64,000 nucleotides of DNA, from contig NZ_JACARE010000001.1 in NCBI RefSeq assembly GCF_013386765.1, positions 48,067 through 112,066 on the forward strand. The letters are read 5' to 3'. The notes under the pieces are model-generated. The model did no database searches. It was not told the DNA's origin and saw only the letters and a program-made list of their open reading frames with translations. This document shows positions 16,148 through 25,021 of the stretch, one piece after another. Numbering within the stretch: position 1 is the stretch's first letter; each line of letters opens with the position of its first letter. A program made the position numbers and the translations under genes. This DNA is from Pseudomonas yamanorum. Its GTDB lineage: Bacteria > Pseudomonadota > Gammaproteobacteria > Pseudomonadales > Pseudomonadaceae.

Positions 16148-17503
16148 TCAGTTATGCAGGTAACTCGCCAGGGGATATTTCGCGCACAAGGTTTGGGCCT
16201 GTAAATACAGGGATTTCAGTACGGCAGCGTCGAGGGTGTACTTGTGCTCGCCCAAGGGCGTGACCGCGTCGAGTACCCGGCACACCAGGTCGACCACCTC
16301 GCGGCATCCCTCGGCATCGATGTGGCGTTGCGCCAGGGAAACGCTGCCGATGCACAAGCCGTTGGCGACGAACGACGGGCGCGTCTCCCCCGGCGCGCGA
16401 TGTTTGTCCACGAGGATGCCGCATTCCTCCAGCGCCGCCTGGGCGATGGCGCCGGTGATGCCCCCGCGCAAGCGAATCAGCACCGAGTGGTTTTCACTGC
16501 GCCCGCCCACCACCTCGTAGTCTCCCGCCTGAAATGCACTGGCGAGTTCATCAGCGGTGGTGCGAACCCGTGCCATCCAGGCGTCGAATTCCGCCGACAT
16601 GGCGTAGCCGAACGCCGCCGCTTTCGCCGCAATCATGTTGAAAGCCGGCGCGCCCTGCATCCGTGGGAACACCGCCTGGTCGAGCAGGCGACTGAAGGTG
16701 GTCTTCAGGCCGGGCACCTTGGTTTCGGCATCCCGGCCCGAAAGAATCAGGCCGCCACGAGGGCCACCCAGCTGCCGGTGGGTGCACAGCGTGGTGACGT
16801 GGGCCAGGTCGATCGGGCTTGGATGGCGCCCGGTGGCGACCAGGCCGGCGATGGTCGAGATGTCCGCCAGCAGGATCGACCCGGCTTCGTCGGCAATGGC
16901 GCGCAACCGTTCGAAATCAATGAAGTGTGAATAGGCCGTCGCACCGCAGATGATCACCCGCGGGCGATGGGCCAGGGCCAGGGTGCGTACCTCTTCGTAG
17001 TCGATCACGCCCTTGGACGTGGTGCCGTATCTGAGTGCTTTGTAGTACGCGCCGGTGAACGCCACTGGGCTGCCATGGCTCAAGTGCCCGCCGTGATCCG
17101 TGGCCATGCCGAGCACGGTGTCTCCCGGCTCCAGCAAAGCAGCCAGCACCTGGTAATGGGCGGTTGATGCCGAGTGTGATTGCACACCGGCGTACTGCGC
17201 ACCGAACAGCTGACAGGCGCGGCGAACAGCCAGGGATTCGACCCGGTCGGCATTCTCGCAGCCGGCGTGATGACGCCAGCCAAGGGCACCCTCGGCGGTC
17301 ACGTTGACCAGCACCGAGGCGGACGCCGCCAGGATATGCGGCTTCACCGCGCAGGACGAAGCAGACAGTGACAGGGTTTGGTGTTGGCGCGTGACCTCCG
17401 CATCCAGCAGCCCTGCCAGCTCCGCGTCTTCTGCCCGCAAATCCGCCAACCCTCGTTGCAACAGGCCGGCGTGGTGGGTAAGTGGCTGCGTGTTGACTGT
17501 CAT
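16148..17503 (-). CDS. Serine hydroxymethyltransferase-like protein lacking catalytic residues
   Basis: A 451-residue protein clearly homologous to SHMT along its length (GCENADRVESLAVRRACQLF, LEPGDTVLGMATDHGGHLSH, ADISTIAGLVATG, GPRGGLILSG). Compared with recalled E. coli GlyA, the PLP Schiff-base Lys (TTHK) is Arg243 (codon CGG, in CTHRQLGGPRGG), the catalytic Glu57 is Ser50, the PLP-stacking-region His203 is Thr217, and the substrate-carboxylate Arg363 is Cys384. PLP Asp200 is retained (Asp214). A normal SHMT reaction is therefore unlikely; it may be a pseudoenzyme, a binding protein or an enzyme with other chemistry. The frame is intact with no sign of decay. It is divergent from the XRE/VUT pair. 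Confidence 0.8.
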   Translation of the reverse strand: MTVNTQPLTHHAGLLQRGLADLRAEDAELAGLLDAEVTRQHQTLSLSASSCAVKPHILAASASVLVNVTAEGALGWRHHAGCENADRVESLAVRRACQLFGAQYAGVQSHSASTAHYQVLAALLEPGDTVLGMATDHGGHLSHGSPVAFTGAYYKALRYGTTSKGVIDYEEVRTLALAHRPRVIICGATAYSHFIDFERLRAIADEAGSILLADISTIAGLVATGRHPSPIDLAHVTTLCTHRQLGGPRGGLILSGRDAETKVPGLKTTFSRLLDQAVFPRMQGAPAFNMIAAKAAAFGYAMSAEFDAWMARVRTTADELASAFQAGDYEVVGGRSENHSVLIRLRGGITGAIAQAALEECGILVDKHRAPGETRPSFVANGLCIGSVSLAQRHIDAEGCREVVDLVCRVLDAVTPLGEHKYTLDAAVLKSLYLQAQTLCAKYPLASYLHN

Positions 17504-17568
17504 AGTCCTGTGTTCCTTCCCTGAAAATCACGAACGCCTTTCCGTTGGGCGCAGGGCAATTAAGCAGA

Positions 17569-17582
17569 AAAATGAACATTTT
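17569..17582. promoter_or_regulatory. 14-bp palindrome upstream of the SHMT-like gene
   Basis: AAAATGAACATTTT has perfect 6-base arms around AA and lies 66 bases upstream of the SHMT-like start, in the divergent region shared with the XRE regulator gene. It is a candidate operator for that regulator. Evidence is symmetry and position only. Confidence 0.35.
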
Positions 17583-17780
17583 CCAAATTAAATGATTCTT
17601 TTTGGCCGGGTACAGGGGGACAAGGCCCATGTGCCGGGGCTGAATGCTGGCCAATCGCCAAAAAACTGATCACGGTCTTTATTCTTGTAGCGGGCGCGTG
17701 CAACACTTCGCGCCGCGGCGAAGCACGCAACCCCGGCCAAAATGGACGCTCGGGGTAAAACATAGGGAAGTGGTGGGCAT

Positions 17781-18386
17781 TTGATCCATAGAAAAGAACG
17801 CACCGAGTATTTGAAGAGCAATATCAAATACCTGATCAAAAGCCGCGGAGAGACGCAGCTGTCGCTGTGCAACGCGGCCGGCCTGACCAGAACCACGATC
17901 TACAACATCCTGGAAGGCAAGGTCGTCAACGTACAGCAGTCCACCATCCGCAAGATCTCGGATTTCTTTGGCGTCTCCTATGAAGAAATCGAGACCCTCG
18001 ACTTTGAAGAAAAAGAGATCATCGACAGCAGTATTTCCCCCCAGGGAAACATGAACCCCGCTGCCGTGCCGATCATCAAGCAAAGCCAGGTCATGGCCAA
18101 CATGGACAAGCGCATTGGCGAACTCGCCACGCTGTACCCGCTGACCTACTACTTCGGCACCTCCTACAACTTGATCGCTGTTCTACTGGAACATGAAATC
18201 AGCGGCGTCAACGAGCCCGGGGATTTGTTGATCGTGCAGAAAGGCTCGTCGAGCGACGACAAGGAAAAGTTGGTGTACGACTGCGTCAGCAAACAACTAT
18301 TCATCACGGATGAAGCGTGTGTGAGCTCGGATCGTATCTGTGTGGTGGGAGATATCATCGAGGAGCGCTTCAATGACCACGTATGA
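17781..18386 (+). CDS. XRE-family transcriptional regulator with LexA/S24-like C-terminal domain
   Basis: A 201-residue protein. Residues 8-65 form a Cro/C1-type helix-turn-helix (NIKYLIKSRGETQLSLCNAA then GLTRTTIYNILEGK, STIRKISDFFGVS). The C-terminal part (VPIIKQSQVMANM ... EHEISGVNEPGDLLIVQKG ... ICVVGDIIEERF) has the beta-rich layout of LexA/S24 domains, but no clear cleavage dipeptide or Ser/Lys dyad. It may instead bind a small molecule. The only usable start in this frame is TTG 17781, after GGGAAGTGG; a stop at 17763-17765 excludes earlier ones. Its end overlaps the transporter gene by 14 bases, so the two are probably coupled. It is a likely regulator of the divergent SHMT-like gene. 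Confidence 0.75.
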   Translation: MIHRKERTEYLKSNIKYLIKSRGETQLSLCNAAGLTRTTIYNILEGKVVNVQQSTIRKISDFFGVSYEEIETLDFEEKEIIDSSISPQGNMNPAAVPIIKQSQVMANMDKRIGELATLYPLTYYFGTSYNLIAVLLEHEISGVNEPGDLLIVQKGSSSDDKEKLVYDCVSKQLFITDEACVSSDRICVVGDIIEERFNDHV

Positions 18387-19269
18387 ACACGAAGTCGAGA
18401 ACAGCAAATACAAACTGCTGGGGTTCGAAAATGACAAGAGCCTGGCGGTGATCATGGTGATCGCCACGGGCAAGATCATTCGGGTAAAGCTGAGCGAAGT
18501 GCTGAACAGCGAAATCATGGACAATTTAAACAAAATGGAAGTCAAGAACATGTACAAGAAGTTCTATTCACAGGGCGGGGCGCTCACCGCGTACGAGCTC
18601 AACGACCGCAATGAGAACTCATGGATGATTTATATCATCCTGAACCTGCTGCTCTTCACGTTCTATATCTTTACCAGCATCGCCGCGACCAAACCGATTT
18701 ACCTGGAGTCGCTGGGCATTATCGTCACCCCCGGCACGTTTCTGTACCCGCTGACATTCCTGATCGTGGACTTGCTCAACGAGCAGTTCGGCCTCCGGCT
18801 GGCGCGAAGGGCGATCCTGTTTGCGTTTGCCAGCAACGCGATGATCATCATCCTGCTCTACGGCTCGACCTTCCTCCCCGGCTTGCCCGGCTGGAAGCTC
18901 GACGGGCCTTACAACGACGTGATCATCCAGGTGTCGTCGGTGTTGATCGCCTCCTCGGTCTCGTTCCTGGTGTCGGAGAACATAAACTCGTACCTGCTGT
19001 GCAAGATCAAGGAGCTGACCAACTCCAGGTACCTGTTCCTGCGGATTTTCCTGAGTACGTTTTTCGCAGTGATTATCGACAGTTTCCTGTTCTGCTTCAT
19101 CGCGTTCTACGGTGCGATGCAGACCAGCGACATCCTGAACATGATCTACGTGCAGATCGCGATCAAAGTCTGCTTTGCCTTCTTCAATATCCTGCCGGCC
19201 TACGGTGCCCGCTCGTTGTTCAAGCGCTACATCACAGGCGATAACCAGGCTGCGCAGCAAGCCAACTGA
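18373..19269 (+). CDS. VUT-family (DUF165, YhhQ-like) transporter with N-terminal soluble extension
   Basis: A 298-residue protein. From about residue 84 it has six to seven membrane helices with VUT hallmarks: ATKPIYLESLGIIVTPGTFL, YPLTFLIVDLLNEQFG and, later, VSENINSYLLCKIKE. E. coli YhhQ of this family imports the queuosine precursors preQ0 and preQ1. Family proteins are usually about 220-230 residues; here about 80 soluble residues precede the first helix (residues 20-50 include LAVIMVIATGKIIRVKLSEV), a possible sensor or docking domain. ATG 18373 follows GAGGAG. The gene overlaps the XRE regulator and converges on queC. Confidence 0.8.
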   Translation: MTTYEHEVENSKYKLLGFENDKSLAVIMVIATGKIIRVKLSEVLNSEIMDNLNKMEVKNMYKKFYSQGGALTAYELNDRNENSWMIYIILNLLLFTFYIFTSIAATKPIYLESLGIIVTPGTFLYPLTFLIVDLLNEQFGLRLARRAILFAFASNAMIIILLYGSTFLPGLPGWKLDGPYNDVIIQVSSVLIASSVSFLVSENINSYLLCKIKELTNSRYLFLRIFLSTFFAVIIDSFLFCFIAFYGAMQTSDILNMIYVQIAIKVCFAFFNILPAYGARSLFKRYITGDNQAAQQAN

Positions 19270-19278
19270 TCGATGAAC

Positions 19279-19301
19279 GTTCCCGTGCTCAGCACGGGAA
19301 C
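19279..19301. terminator. Hairpin between convergent VUT and queC genes
   Basis: A perfect 10-base stem (GTTCCCGTGC with GCACGGGAAC) and 3-base loop, centred in the 40-base gap. It has no long T-tract, so termination efficiency is uncertain. Symmetry would let it serve both strands. Confidence 0.6.
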
Positions 19302-19309
19302 GCTCCGCA

Positions 19310-20002
19310 TCAACCCAGCTTGCCTTTCAGGCTCTGCATGACGGCAGCCTTGTTTTCCAGGTAGTCGTTCAGGCCCCGCGCACGAAGGTTGCAGGCATCG
19401 CAATTGCCACAACCGGTGCCGATAATGCCGTTGTAGCAGGTCAGGGTCTGGTTGCGGATCAGGTCCAGCTGGTGGTGATAGTCCGCCAGGGCCCAGGTCT
19501 CGGCCTTGTTCAGCCACATCAGCGGCGTCTCCAGGCGCACATCGTATTCCATGCCCAATTGCAGCGCTTTATTCAGCGCCTTGACGAACTCGTCCCGGCA
19601 ATCCGGGTAGCCCGAGAAGTCGGTTTCACACACGCCGGTGATCACGGTTTCTGCCTTGACCTGATAGGCGTAGATCGCCGCCAGGGTCAAAAACAGAATG
19701 TTCCGGCCTGGTACGAAGGTGCTTGGCAAACTTTCGCCCGAGCTGTTCACCGTAGGCACCGGGATGTTGTCGCGGGTCAGGCTGCTGATGGCCAACTCGT
19801 TCAACAGCGACACATCCATCACCTTGTGAACGGTGGCGCCCAATTGCTTGGCGAGCTTCTGTGCAACTTCAATTTCCGCCACATGCCGCTGGCCATAATC
19901 GAAGGTAATGCAGTGCACCTCGTCATACAGCGGCAGTGCCTGGATCAGGCAGGTTGTCGAGTCCTGCCCACCACTGAAGACGATAACGGCTTTTTTACTC
20001 AT
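19310..20002 (-). CDS. queC: 7-cyano-7-deazaguanine synthase QueC, enterobacterial sequence type
   Basis: A 230-residue ATP-dependent enzyme that converts 7-carboxy-7-deazaguanine and ammonia to preQ0. It shows the PP-loop [15 protein letters not shown] (about residues 5-19), [37 protein letters not shown], and the zinc cysteines in [17 protein letters not shown]. It matches E. coli QueC more closely than the SGGLDSAT-type QueC I recall as canonical in Pseudomonas, so it may be a second copy. No queD or queE is nearby. I start at ATG 20002 after AGGAAG; an ATG lies one codon upstream. It is convergent to the VUT transporter gene, whose family moves its product. Confidence 0.9.
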   Translation of the reverse strand: MSKKAVIVFSGGQDSTTCLIQALPLYDEVHCITFDYGQRHVAEIEVAQKLAKQLGATVHKVMDVSLLNELAISSLTRDNIPVPTVNSSGESLPSTFVPGRNILFLTLAAIYAYQVKAETVITGVCETDFSGYPDCRDEFVKALNKALQLGMEYDVRLETPLMWLNKAETWALADYHHQLDLIRNQTLTCYNGIIGTGCGNCDACNLRARGLNDYLENKAAVMQSLKGKLG

Positions 20003-20029
20003 CATTCTGCTTCCTGCATTTATCACATG

Positions 20030-20143
20030 TGTAGGAGCAAGGGGGACGCCTAGTTCTTGCTCGCGAAAAACGTCAATGATAACGCAGCGTATCTGGTTTA
20101 ACGCGGCGCCCTCTGGTTTTTCGCGAGCAAGCTCGCTCCTACA
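20030..20143. repeat. REPIN 5 (TGTAGGAGCGAGC family) with a disrupted left arm
   Basis: The right arm (20121-20143) is a clean REP, reverse complement starting TGTAGGAGCGAGCTTGCTCG. The left arm begins TGTAGGAGCAAG at 20030 but carries about 14 extra bases before CTTGCTCGCGAAAAACG resumes. It lies just upstream of queC. Confidence 0.85.
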
Positions 20144-20182
20144 AAAAAGCCCCGCGCTTCTCACGAAGGCGGGGCTTTTTTT
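20143..20182. terminator. Bidirectional Rho-independent terminator after cyoE
   Basis: GCCCCGC (20149-20155) pairs with GCGGGGC (20169-20175), flanked by six A on the left and seven T on the right, so it can terminate on either strand. It lies 12 bases beyond the cyoE stop on the leftward strand. Confidence 0.88.
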
Positions 20183-20193
20183 ACTTCATCCAC

Positions 20194-21081
20194 TCAGTGG
20201 GCGTACGTCAGCAGCAACTCTTTCGGCACCTGGAAATCCAGGGACATCATCACGCTCAAGGCGGTGATGGTGAAGATCGAGAAGACGAACAGCTTGCGTG
20301 CCCAGACGGTGTCATCCACCGCCTTGTAGCCGGTCCAGGCCATGTACAACCAGTACATGCCCATGGCGGCGGCGACGGCGAGGTAGCTCATGCCGGCGTA
20401 GCCACTGAAGGTCAACATCAAGGTCGCCACGAGGAAGGCCAGGATGTAGAGCAGGATGTGTTTCTTGGCGACCTTGATGCCACGCTTGACCGGCAGGACC
20501 GGAATCGAGGCAGCCAGGTAGTCATTGAAGCGGAAGATCGCGATGGCATAGGAGTGCGGCATCTGCCACAGGCTGAACATCACCAGCAGCACCAGCGCGG
20601 CCATGTCGAAGCTATTGGTCACAGCCACATAACCAATCACCGGCGGCATCGCCCCCGACAGACTGCCCACCAGCGTGCCGTGAACCGACTTGCGCTTGAG
20701 GTACAGGCTGTAGAAGCCGACGTAGATGACAAAGCCGATCACGGCAAACAGCGCCGCCAGCGGGTTGGCCACCTTGTACAACAACACTACGCCGGCGATA
20801 CCCAGGATGGTTGCGAAGATCAGTGCCAGTTTCAGGGAGATGAGGCCCTGCACCAGCACACGATTCTTGGTGCGTTCCATCTTGATGTCGATATCGCGGT
20901 CGATGCAGTTGTTGAATACACAACCGGAAGCTACCACCAGGGACGTGCCGATCATCGCAGCCAGGAAAATGGCCAGATCGACATGCCCCTTGGAGGCCAG
21001 GAAGAAACCGCCTGCCACAGAAAGCACGTTACCGAAAATGATCCCCGGTTTGGTGATTTGGATAAAGTGCTTAAGCGACAT
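20194..21081 (-). CDS. cyoE: Protoheme IX farnesyltransferase (heme O synthase)
   Basis: A 295-residue UbiA-family membrane prenyltransferase that farnesylates heme B to heme O for the bo3 oxidase. Hallmarks are the first prenyl-diphosphate site [20 protein letters not shown] (near residues 54-73), [20 protein letters not shown], and [15 protein letters not shown] with about nine membrane helices. It is the last gene of cyoABCDE, 11 bases after cyoD and followed by a strong terminator. Confidence 0.96.
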   Translation of the reverse strand: MSLKHFIQITKPGIIFGNVLSVAGGFFLASKGHVDLAIFLAAMIGTSLVVASGCVFNNCIDRDIDIKMERTKNRVLVQGLISLKLALIFATILGIAGVVLLYKVANPLAALFAVIGFVIYVGFYSLYLKRKSVHGTLVGSLSGAMPPVIGYVAVTNSFDMAALVLLVMFSLWQMPHSYAIAIFRFNDYLAASIPVLPVKRGIKVAKKHILLYILAFLVATLMLTFSGYAGMSYLAVAAAMGMYWLYMAWTGYKAVDDTVWARKLFVFSIFTITALSVMMSLDFQVPKELLLTYAH

Positions 21082-21092
21082 CGGGTCTTACC

Positions 21093-21428
21093 TCACTTCG
21101 CCATCATGAACGTATGGATGCTGAACATGATCCATACCGACAGGCCAACCAGCAGGAGGATCACCAAGCCTGCGAACACGAACGCAATCACGTTATCGCG
21201 CTGAGCCTTGGAGCGGTCCAGGTGCAGGAAGTACACCAGGTGAACCAGCACCTGAATCACCGCGAACGCCAGGACGATCATCAAGGTGATCGACTTCGGC
21301 AAGGTTGGGTACATCACCAGGCCGAACGGGATCAGCGTCAGGATGACCGACAGGATGAAGCCGATGGCGTACGACTTGACGCTGCCGTGGCTGTCATCGT
21401 GGCTGTCATGGGAATGTGCATTAGCCAT
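21093..21428 (-). CDS. cyoD: Cytochrome bo3 ubiquinol oxidase subunit IV
   Basis: A 111-residue small subunit with a His/Asp/Ser-rich cytoplasmic start (ANAHSHDSHDDSHGSVKSYA) and three membrane helices, including PFGLVMYPTLPKS and VHLVYFLHLDRSKAQRDN. It assists assembly of the oxidase core. Its ATG sits at the cyoC stop, and cyoE follows 11 bases later. Confidence 0.95.
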   Translation of the reverse strand: MANAHSHDSHDDSHGSVKSYAIGFILSVILTLIPFGLVMYPTLPKSITLMIVLAFAVIQVLVHLVYFLHLDRSKAQRDNVIAFVFAGLVILLLVGLSVWIMFSIHTFMMAK

Positions 21429-22054
21429 TACAGAGTCCCCATCAGGTAGACAACGGTGAAGACGCAGATCCAGACCACGTCCAGGAAGTGCCAGAACAGG
21501 CTCAGGCAGCTCAGGCGAGTCTTGTTGGTGTTGGTCAGGCCATGTTTGTTGACCTGATACATCATGGTCGCCATCCAGATCAGACCGGCGGATACGTGCA
21601 GACCGTGGGTGCCTACCAGCGTGAAGAACGCCGACAGGAAGCCGCTACGGTGCGGGCCGTAACCTTCGGAGATCAGCAGGTGGAACTCGTTGACCTCCAT
21701 GCCGATGAAGCCCAGGCCGAACAGGAAGGTCAGTGCCAACCAGCTCAGGACGCCTTTCTTGCTGCCCTTGTAGAAGGCCAGCATGGCGAAGCCGTAGGTG
21801 ATCGAGCTGAACAACAGCAAGGCGGTTTCGCCGAGCACGTAAGGCAGTTCGAAGATGTCGTGGCCCGACGGGCCACCCGCTACGTTGTTTACCAGTACCG
21901 CGTACACCGCGAAGATCGACGCAAACAAGATGCAGTCGGTCATCAGGTAGAGCCAGAAACCGAATACGGTCATTGGCCCCGAGTCGTGGTGATGGTCATC
22001 GTGCCCATGGTCATCGACATGGGCGTGTCCAGCATTGGTCACTAAGTTCGACAT
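21428..22054 (-). CDS. cyoC: Cytochrome bo3 ubiquinol oxidase subunit III
   Basis: A 208-residue subunit III with five membrane helices and a His-rich N-terminal stretch (residues 8-25). Conserved stretches include [58 protein letters not shown] and [20 protein letters not shown]. It has no redox centre and stabilises subunit I. It lies 3 bases after cyoB and overlaps cyoD by one base. Confidence 0.96.
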   Translation of the reverse strand: MSNLVTNAGHAHVDDHGHDDHHHDSGPMTVFGFWLYLMTDCILFASIFAVYAVLVNNVAGGPSGHDIFELPYVLGETALLLFSSITYGFAMLAFYKGSKKGVLSWLALTFLFGLGFIGMEVNEFHLLISEGYGPHRSGFLSAFFTLVGTHGLHVSAGLIWMATMMYQVNKHGLTNTNKTRLSCLSLFWHFLDVVWICVFTVVYLMGTL

Positions 22055-22057
22055 GGT

Positions 22058-24076
22058 TTAAGCCTGTTCCAACGAGGTTTCAACACGGTTGGCCGGGATC
22101 TTCTTCTCGGCAACCAGGCGAGCGTGTTGCTCGGCTTCGATGCGTTCGATCACGTCGACCGGCACCATGTAGCCTTGGTCATCACGGGCAGCGTGAACGA
22201 TGAAGTAGCCGATGGTGCCCACCAGGCTCACGATGGCCAGCCACCAGATGTGCCAGATCATTGCGAAACCGAATACGGTCAACAGCGCACCCATCACAAC
22301 GCCGGTAGCGGTGTTGTTAGGCATGTGGATCGGTTCGTAACGCGCAGGCTTCTGGTACGCAGTACCGTCTTCCTTGGCTTCGGTGAACGGATCGATGCTG
22401 TCAGCCTTAGGCAGTACGGCAAAGTTGTAGAACGGCGGTGGCGACGAGGTCGACCATTCCAGGGTGTGTGCATTCCATGGGTCGCCGGATTCGCACATGT
22501 TCTGCTTGCGATCACGCACGCTGACATACAGCTGGATCAGCTGGCAGGCGATGCCCACGGCAATCATCACTGCACCGACCATGGCGACGTACAGGTACGG
22601 CACCCACTCAGGGTTGGTCGTGGCGTTCAGACGACGGGTCATGCCCATGAAGCCCAAAGCGTAGAGCGGCATGAACGCGACGAAGAAGCCCGAGATCCAG
22701 AACCAGAATGCAGCCTTGCCCCAGCCTTCGTGCAGCTTGAAGCCGAACGCTTTCGGGAAGTAGAAGCTGAAGCCTGCGATGTAGCCGAATACTGCGCCGC
22801 CGATGATCACGTTGTGGAAGTGAGCAATTACGAACAGGCTGTTGTGCAGTACGAAGTCAGCACCCGGGATGGCCAGCAGTACGCCGGTCATGCCGCCGAT
22901 CGCGAAGGTCACCATGAAGCCCAGGGTCCACAGAACCTGGCTGGTGATACGCAGACGACCGTGATAGATGGTGAATAGCCAGTTAAATAGCTTCACCCCC
23001 GTCGGGATGGAAATCAGCATCGTCGCCAGTCCGAAGAACGCGTTGACGCTGGCCCCCGAACCCATGGTGAAGAAGTGGTGCAGCCAAACCATGAAGCCCA
23101 GTACCGAGATCGCGCCCGAGGCGTAGATCATCGAGTGGTGACCGAACAGGCGCTTGCCCGAGAAGGTCGAGATCACTTCAGAGAAGATACCGAACGCTGG
23201 CAGGATCAGGATGTACACCTCAGGGTGACCCCATGCCCAGAACAGGTTCACGTACATCATTGGATTGCCACCAAGTTCGTTGGTGAAAATGTGGAAATCC
23301 AGGTAACGGTCAAGCGACAGCAACGCCATGGTTGCAGCCAGGATCGGGAACGATGCAACGATCAGTACGTTGGCCCAGGTGCAGGTCCAAGTGAAGATCG
23401 GCATGTCCATCAGCTTCATGCCAGGGGCGCGCATTTTCAAGACGGTGGCCAGGAAGTTGACCCCCGTCAATGTCGTCCCGAGTCCTGATAACTGTAGCGC
23501 CCAGATGTAGTAATCCACACCCACGCCCGGACTGTAGGCCAGGCCCGACAGCGGCGGATACGCAACCCAACCGGTCTTGGCGAATTCGCCGACGCCCAGG
23601 GACAGGTTGATCAGCACCACGCCGGATACCAGCAGCCAGAAGCTCAAGGAGTTCAGGAACGGGAACGCAACGTCACGCGCACCGATCTGCAGCGGCAAGG
23701 CAAGGTTCATCAGGCCGGTGAAGAAAGGCATCGCCATGAAGATGATCATGATCACACCGTGGGCGGTGAAGATCTGGTCATAGTGTTCAGGAGGCAGGTA
23801 GCCAGGCGAACCCTCGGTGGCCATGGCCAACTGGGTACGCATCATGATGGCGTCGGCAAAACCACGCAGCAGCATGACCATGGCAACGATGACGTACATG
23901 ACGCCGATTTTCTTGTGGTCGACCGAAGTCAGCCACTCGGTCCACAGGTAGGTCCACTTTTTGAAGTAAGTGATACCTGCAAACAGTGCCAGACCACCCA
24001 GCGCGATCATGGCGATGGTCACCATCACGATCGGCTCGTGGAACGGGACCGCATCCCAACTTAATTTACCAAACAT
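22058..24076 (-). CDS. cyoB: Cytochrome bo3 ubiquinol oxidase subunit I
   Basis: A 672-residue heme-copper oxidase core subunit with about 15 helices, near the family's usual length. The heme b/heme o3/CuB ligand segments are visible: [19 protein letters not shown] (low-spin heme His), [20 protein letters not shown] (CuB His with the covalently linked Tyr), [20 protein letters not shown] (CuB His pair) and [20 protein letters not shown] (His ligands of hemes b and o3). It oxidises ubiquinol, reduces oxygen to water and pumps protons. It sits 3 bases after cyoA. Confidence 0.97.
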   Translation of the reverse strand: MFGKLSWDAVPFHEPIVMVTIAMIALGGLALFAGITYFKKWTYLWTEWLTSVDHKKIGVMYVIVAMVMLLRGFADAIMMRTQLAMATEGSPGYLPPEHYDQIFTAHGVIMIIFMAMPFFTGLMNLALPLQIGARDVAFPFLNSLSFWLLVSGVVLINLSLGVGEFAKTGWVAYPPLSGLAYSPGVGVDYYIWALQLSGLGTTLTGVNFLATVLKMRAPGMKLMDMPIFTWTCTWANVLIVASFPILAATMALLSLDRYLDFHIFTNELGGNPMMYVNLFWAWGHPEVYILILPAFGIFSEVISTFSGKRLFGHHSMIYASGAISVLGFMVWLHHFFTMGSGASVNAFFGLATMLISIPTGVKLFNWLFTIYHGRLRITSQVLWTLGFMVTFAIGGMTGVLLAIPGADFVLHNSLFVIAHFHNVIIGGAVFGYIAGFSFYFPKAFGFKLHEGWGKAAFWFWISGFFVAFMPLYALGFMGMTRRLNATTNPEWVPYLYVAMVGAVMIAVGIACQLIQLYVSVRDRKQNMCESGDPWNAHTLEWSTSSPPPFYNFAVLPKADSIDPFTEAKEDGTAYQKPARYEPIHMPNNTATGVVMGALLTVFGFAMIWHIWWLAIVSLVGTIGYFIVHAARDDQGYMVPVDVIERIEAEQHARLVAEKKIPANRVETSLEQA

Positions 24077-24079
24077 CGT

Positions 24080-25021
24080 TTACTCCTCTGCCCCAGCAGT
24101 TGAATGCGCGCCCGTGTCAGAACCTTCAACCGCGGCCACTTCTTTCTTCTCGTGCTCGATCGGCTTGCCTGGCTTCATACCTTCGTACTTGTCGACGATT
24201 TTCTGAAACAGGTCCGGCTCGTACGTGGAGTACAGGGCGACAGGGTTGTTTTGGCTCGGTTTGGCAAGAGCGTCGTATTCAGCTTGATCAAGCTGTTTAG
24301 GTGCGGCCTTGACTTCGGCTACCCAGGCGTTGAAATCTTCCTGGCTTGTCGAGATCGCTTTGAATTTCATGCCGGTGAAGCCAGCACCGCTGTAGTTGGC
24401 GGAGATGCCTTCCATTTCAGCTTTCTCGTTCGCAATCAGGTGCAGACGGGTCTGCATGCCTGCCATCGCGTAGATCTGGCCGCCCAGCGCAGGGATGAAG
24501 AACGAGTTCATCACGGCATCGGAGGTGATCCGGAAGTTCAGCGGGGTGTTCTCCGGGAACCGGATCTGGTTCACAGTGGCGATACCCAGGTCCGGGTAGA
24601 TGAACAGCCACTTCCAGTCCAGCGCGACCACTTCGATGTTGATCGGCTTGACGTCGGAGTCCAGCGGACGGTACGGGTCCAGCTCGTGGGTCGACTTATA
24701 GGTGATGTAACCCAGGGCGATGATGATGAGGATCGGAACCAGCCACACCGCGATTTCAATCTTGGTGGAGTGCGACCACTTCGGCGCGTAGGTGGCGCTG
24801 GTGTTCGACGCGCGGTATTTCCAGGCGAAGGCGAACGTCATGATGATCACGGGCACTACAACCAACAGCATCAGCAGAGTGGCGGTGATAATCAGGTTTC
24901 GTTGATCCAGACCGACCTGACCTTTGGGGTCGAGCAAGGTCCACTTGCAGCCTCCCAGCATTAACAGCATGCCGAGCAGCGGCAAAAAGCCTAGTAATCG
25001 GGGGTACCTGTTTTTACTCAT
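24080..25021 (-). CDS. cyoA: Cytochrome bo3 ubiquinol oxidase subunit II (lipoprotein)
   Basis: A 313-residue subunit II. The signal peptide ends in a lipobox (GMLLMLGGC, Cys about residue 24), followed by two membrane helices and a periplasmic cupredoxin domain (EVVALDWKWLFIYPDLGIAT, INQIRFPENTPLNF-like, FFIPALGGQIYAMAGMQTRL). As in other quinol oxidases the CuA cysteines are missing, consistent with ubiquinol rather than cytochrome c as donor. I chose ATG 25021 because the longer frame from 25150 would bury the signal peptide. It is first in the operon. Confidence 0.95.
   Translation of the reverse strand: MSKNRYPRLLGFLPLLGMLLMLGGCKWTLLDPKGQVGLDQRNLIITATLLMLLVVVPVIIMTFAFAWKYRASNTSATYAPKWSHSTKIEIAVWLVPILIIIALGYITYKSTHELDPYRPLDSDVKPINIEVVALDWKWLFIYPDLGIATVNQIRFPENTPLNFRITSDAVMNSFFIPALGGQIYAMAGMQTRLHLIANEKAEMEGISANYSGAGFTGMKFKAISTSQEDFNAWVAEVKAAPKQLDQAEYDALAKPSQNNPVALYSTYEPDLFQKIVDKYEGMKPGKPIEHEKKEVAAVEGSDTGAHSTAGAEE

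Noticed and set aside
18621..19244. 207-codon frame on the same strand inside the VUT gene
   Set aside because: Out-of-frame overlap with a membrane protein that has clear family motifs.
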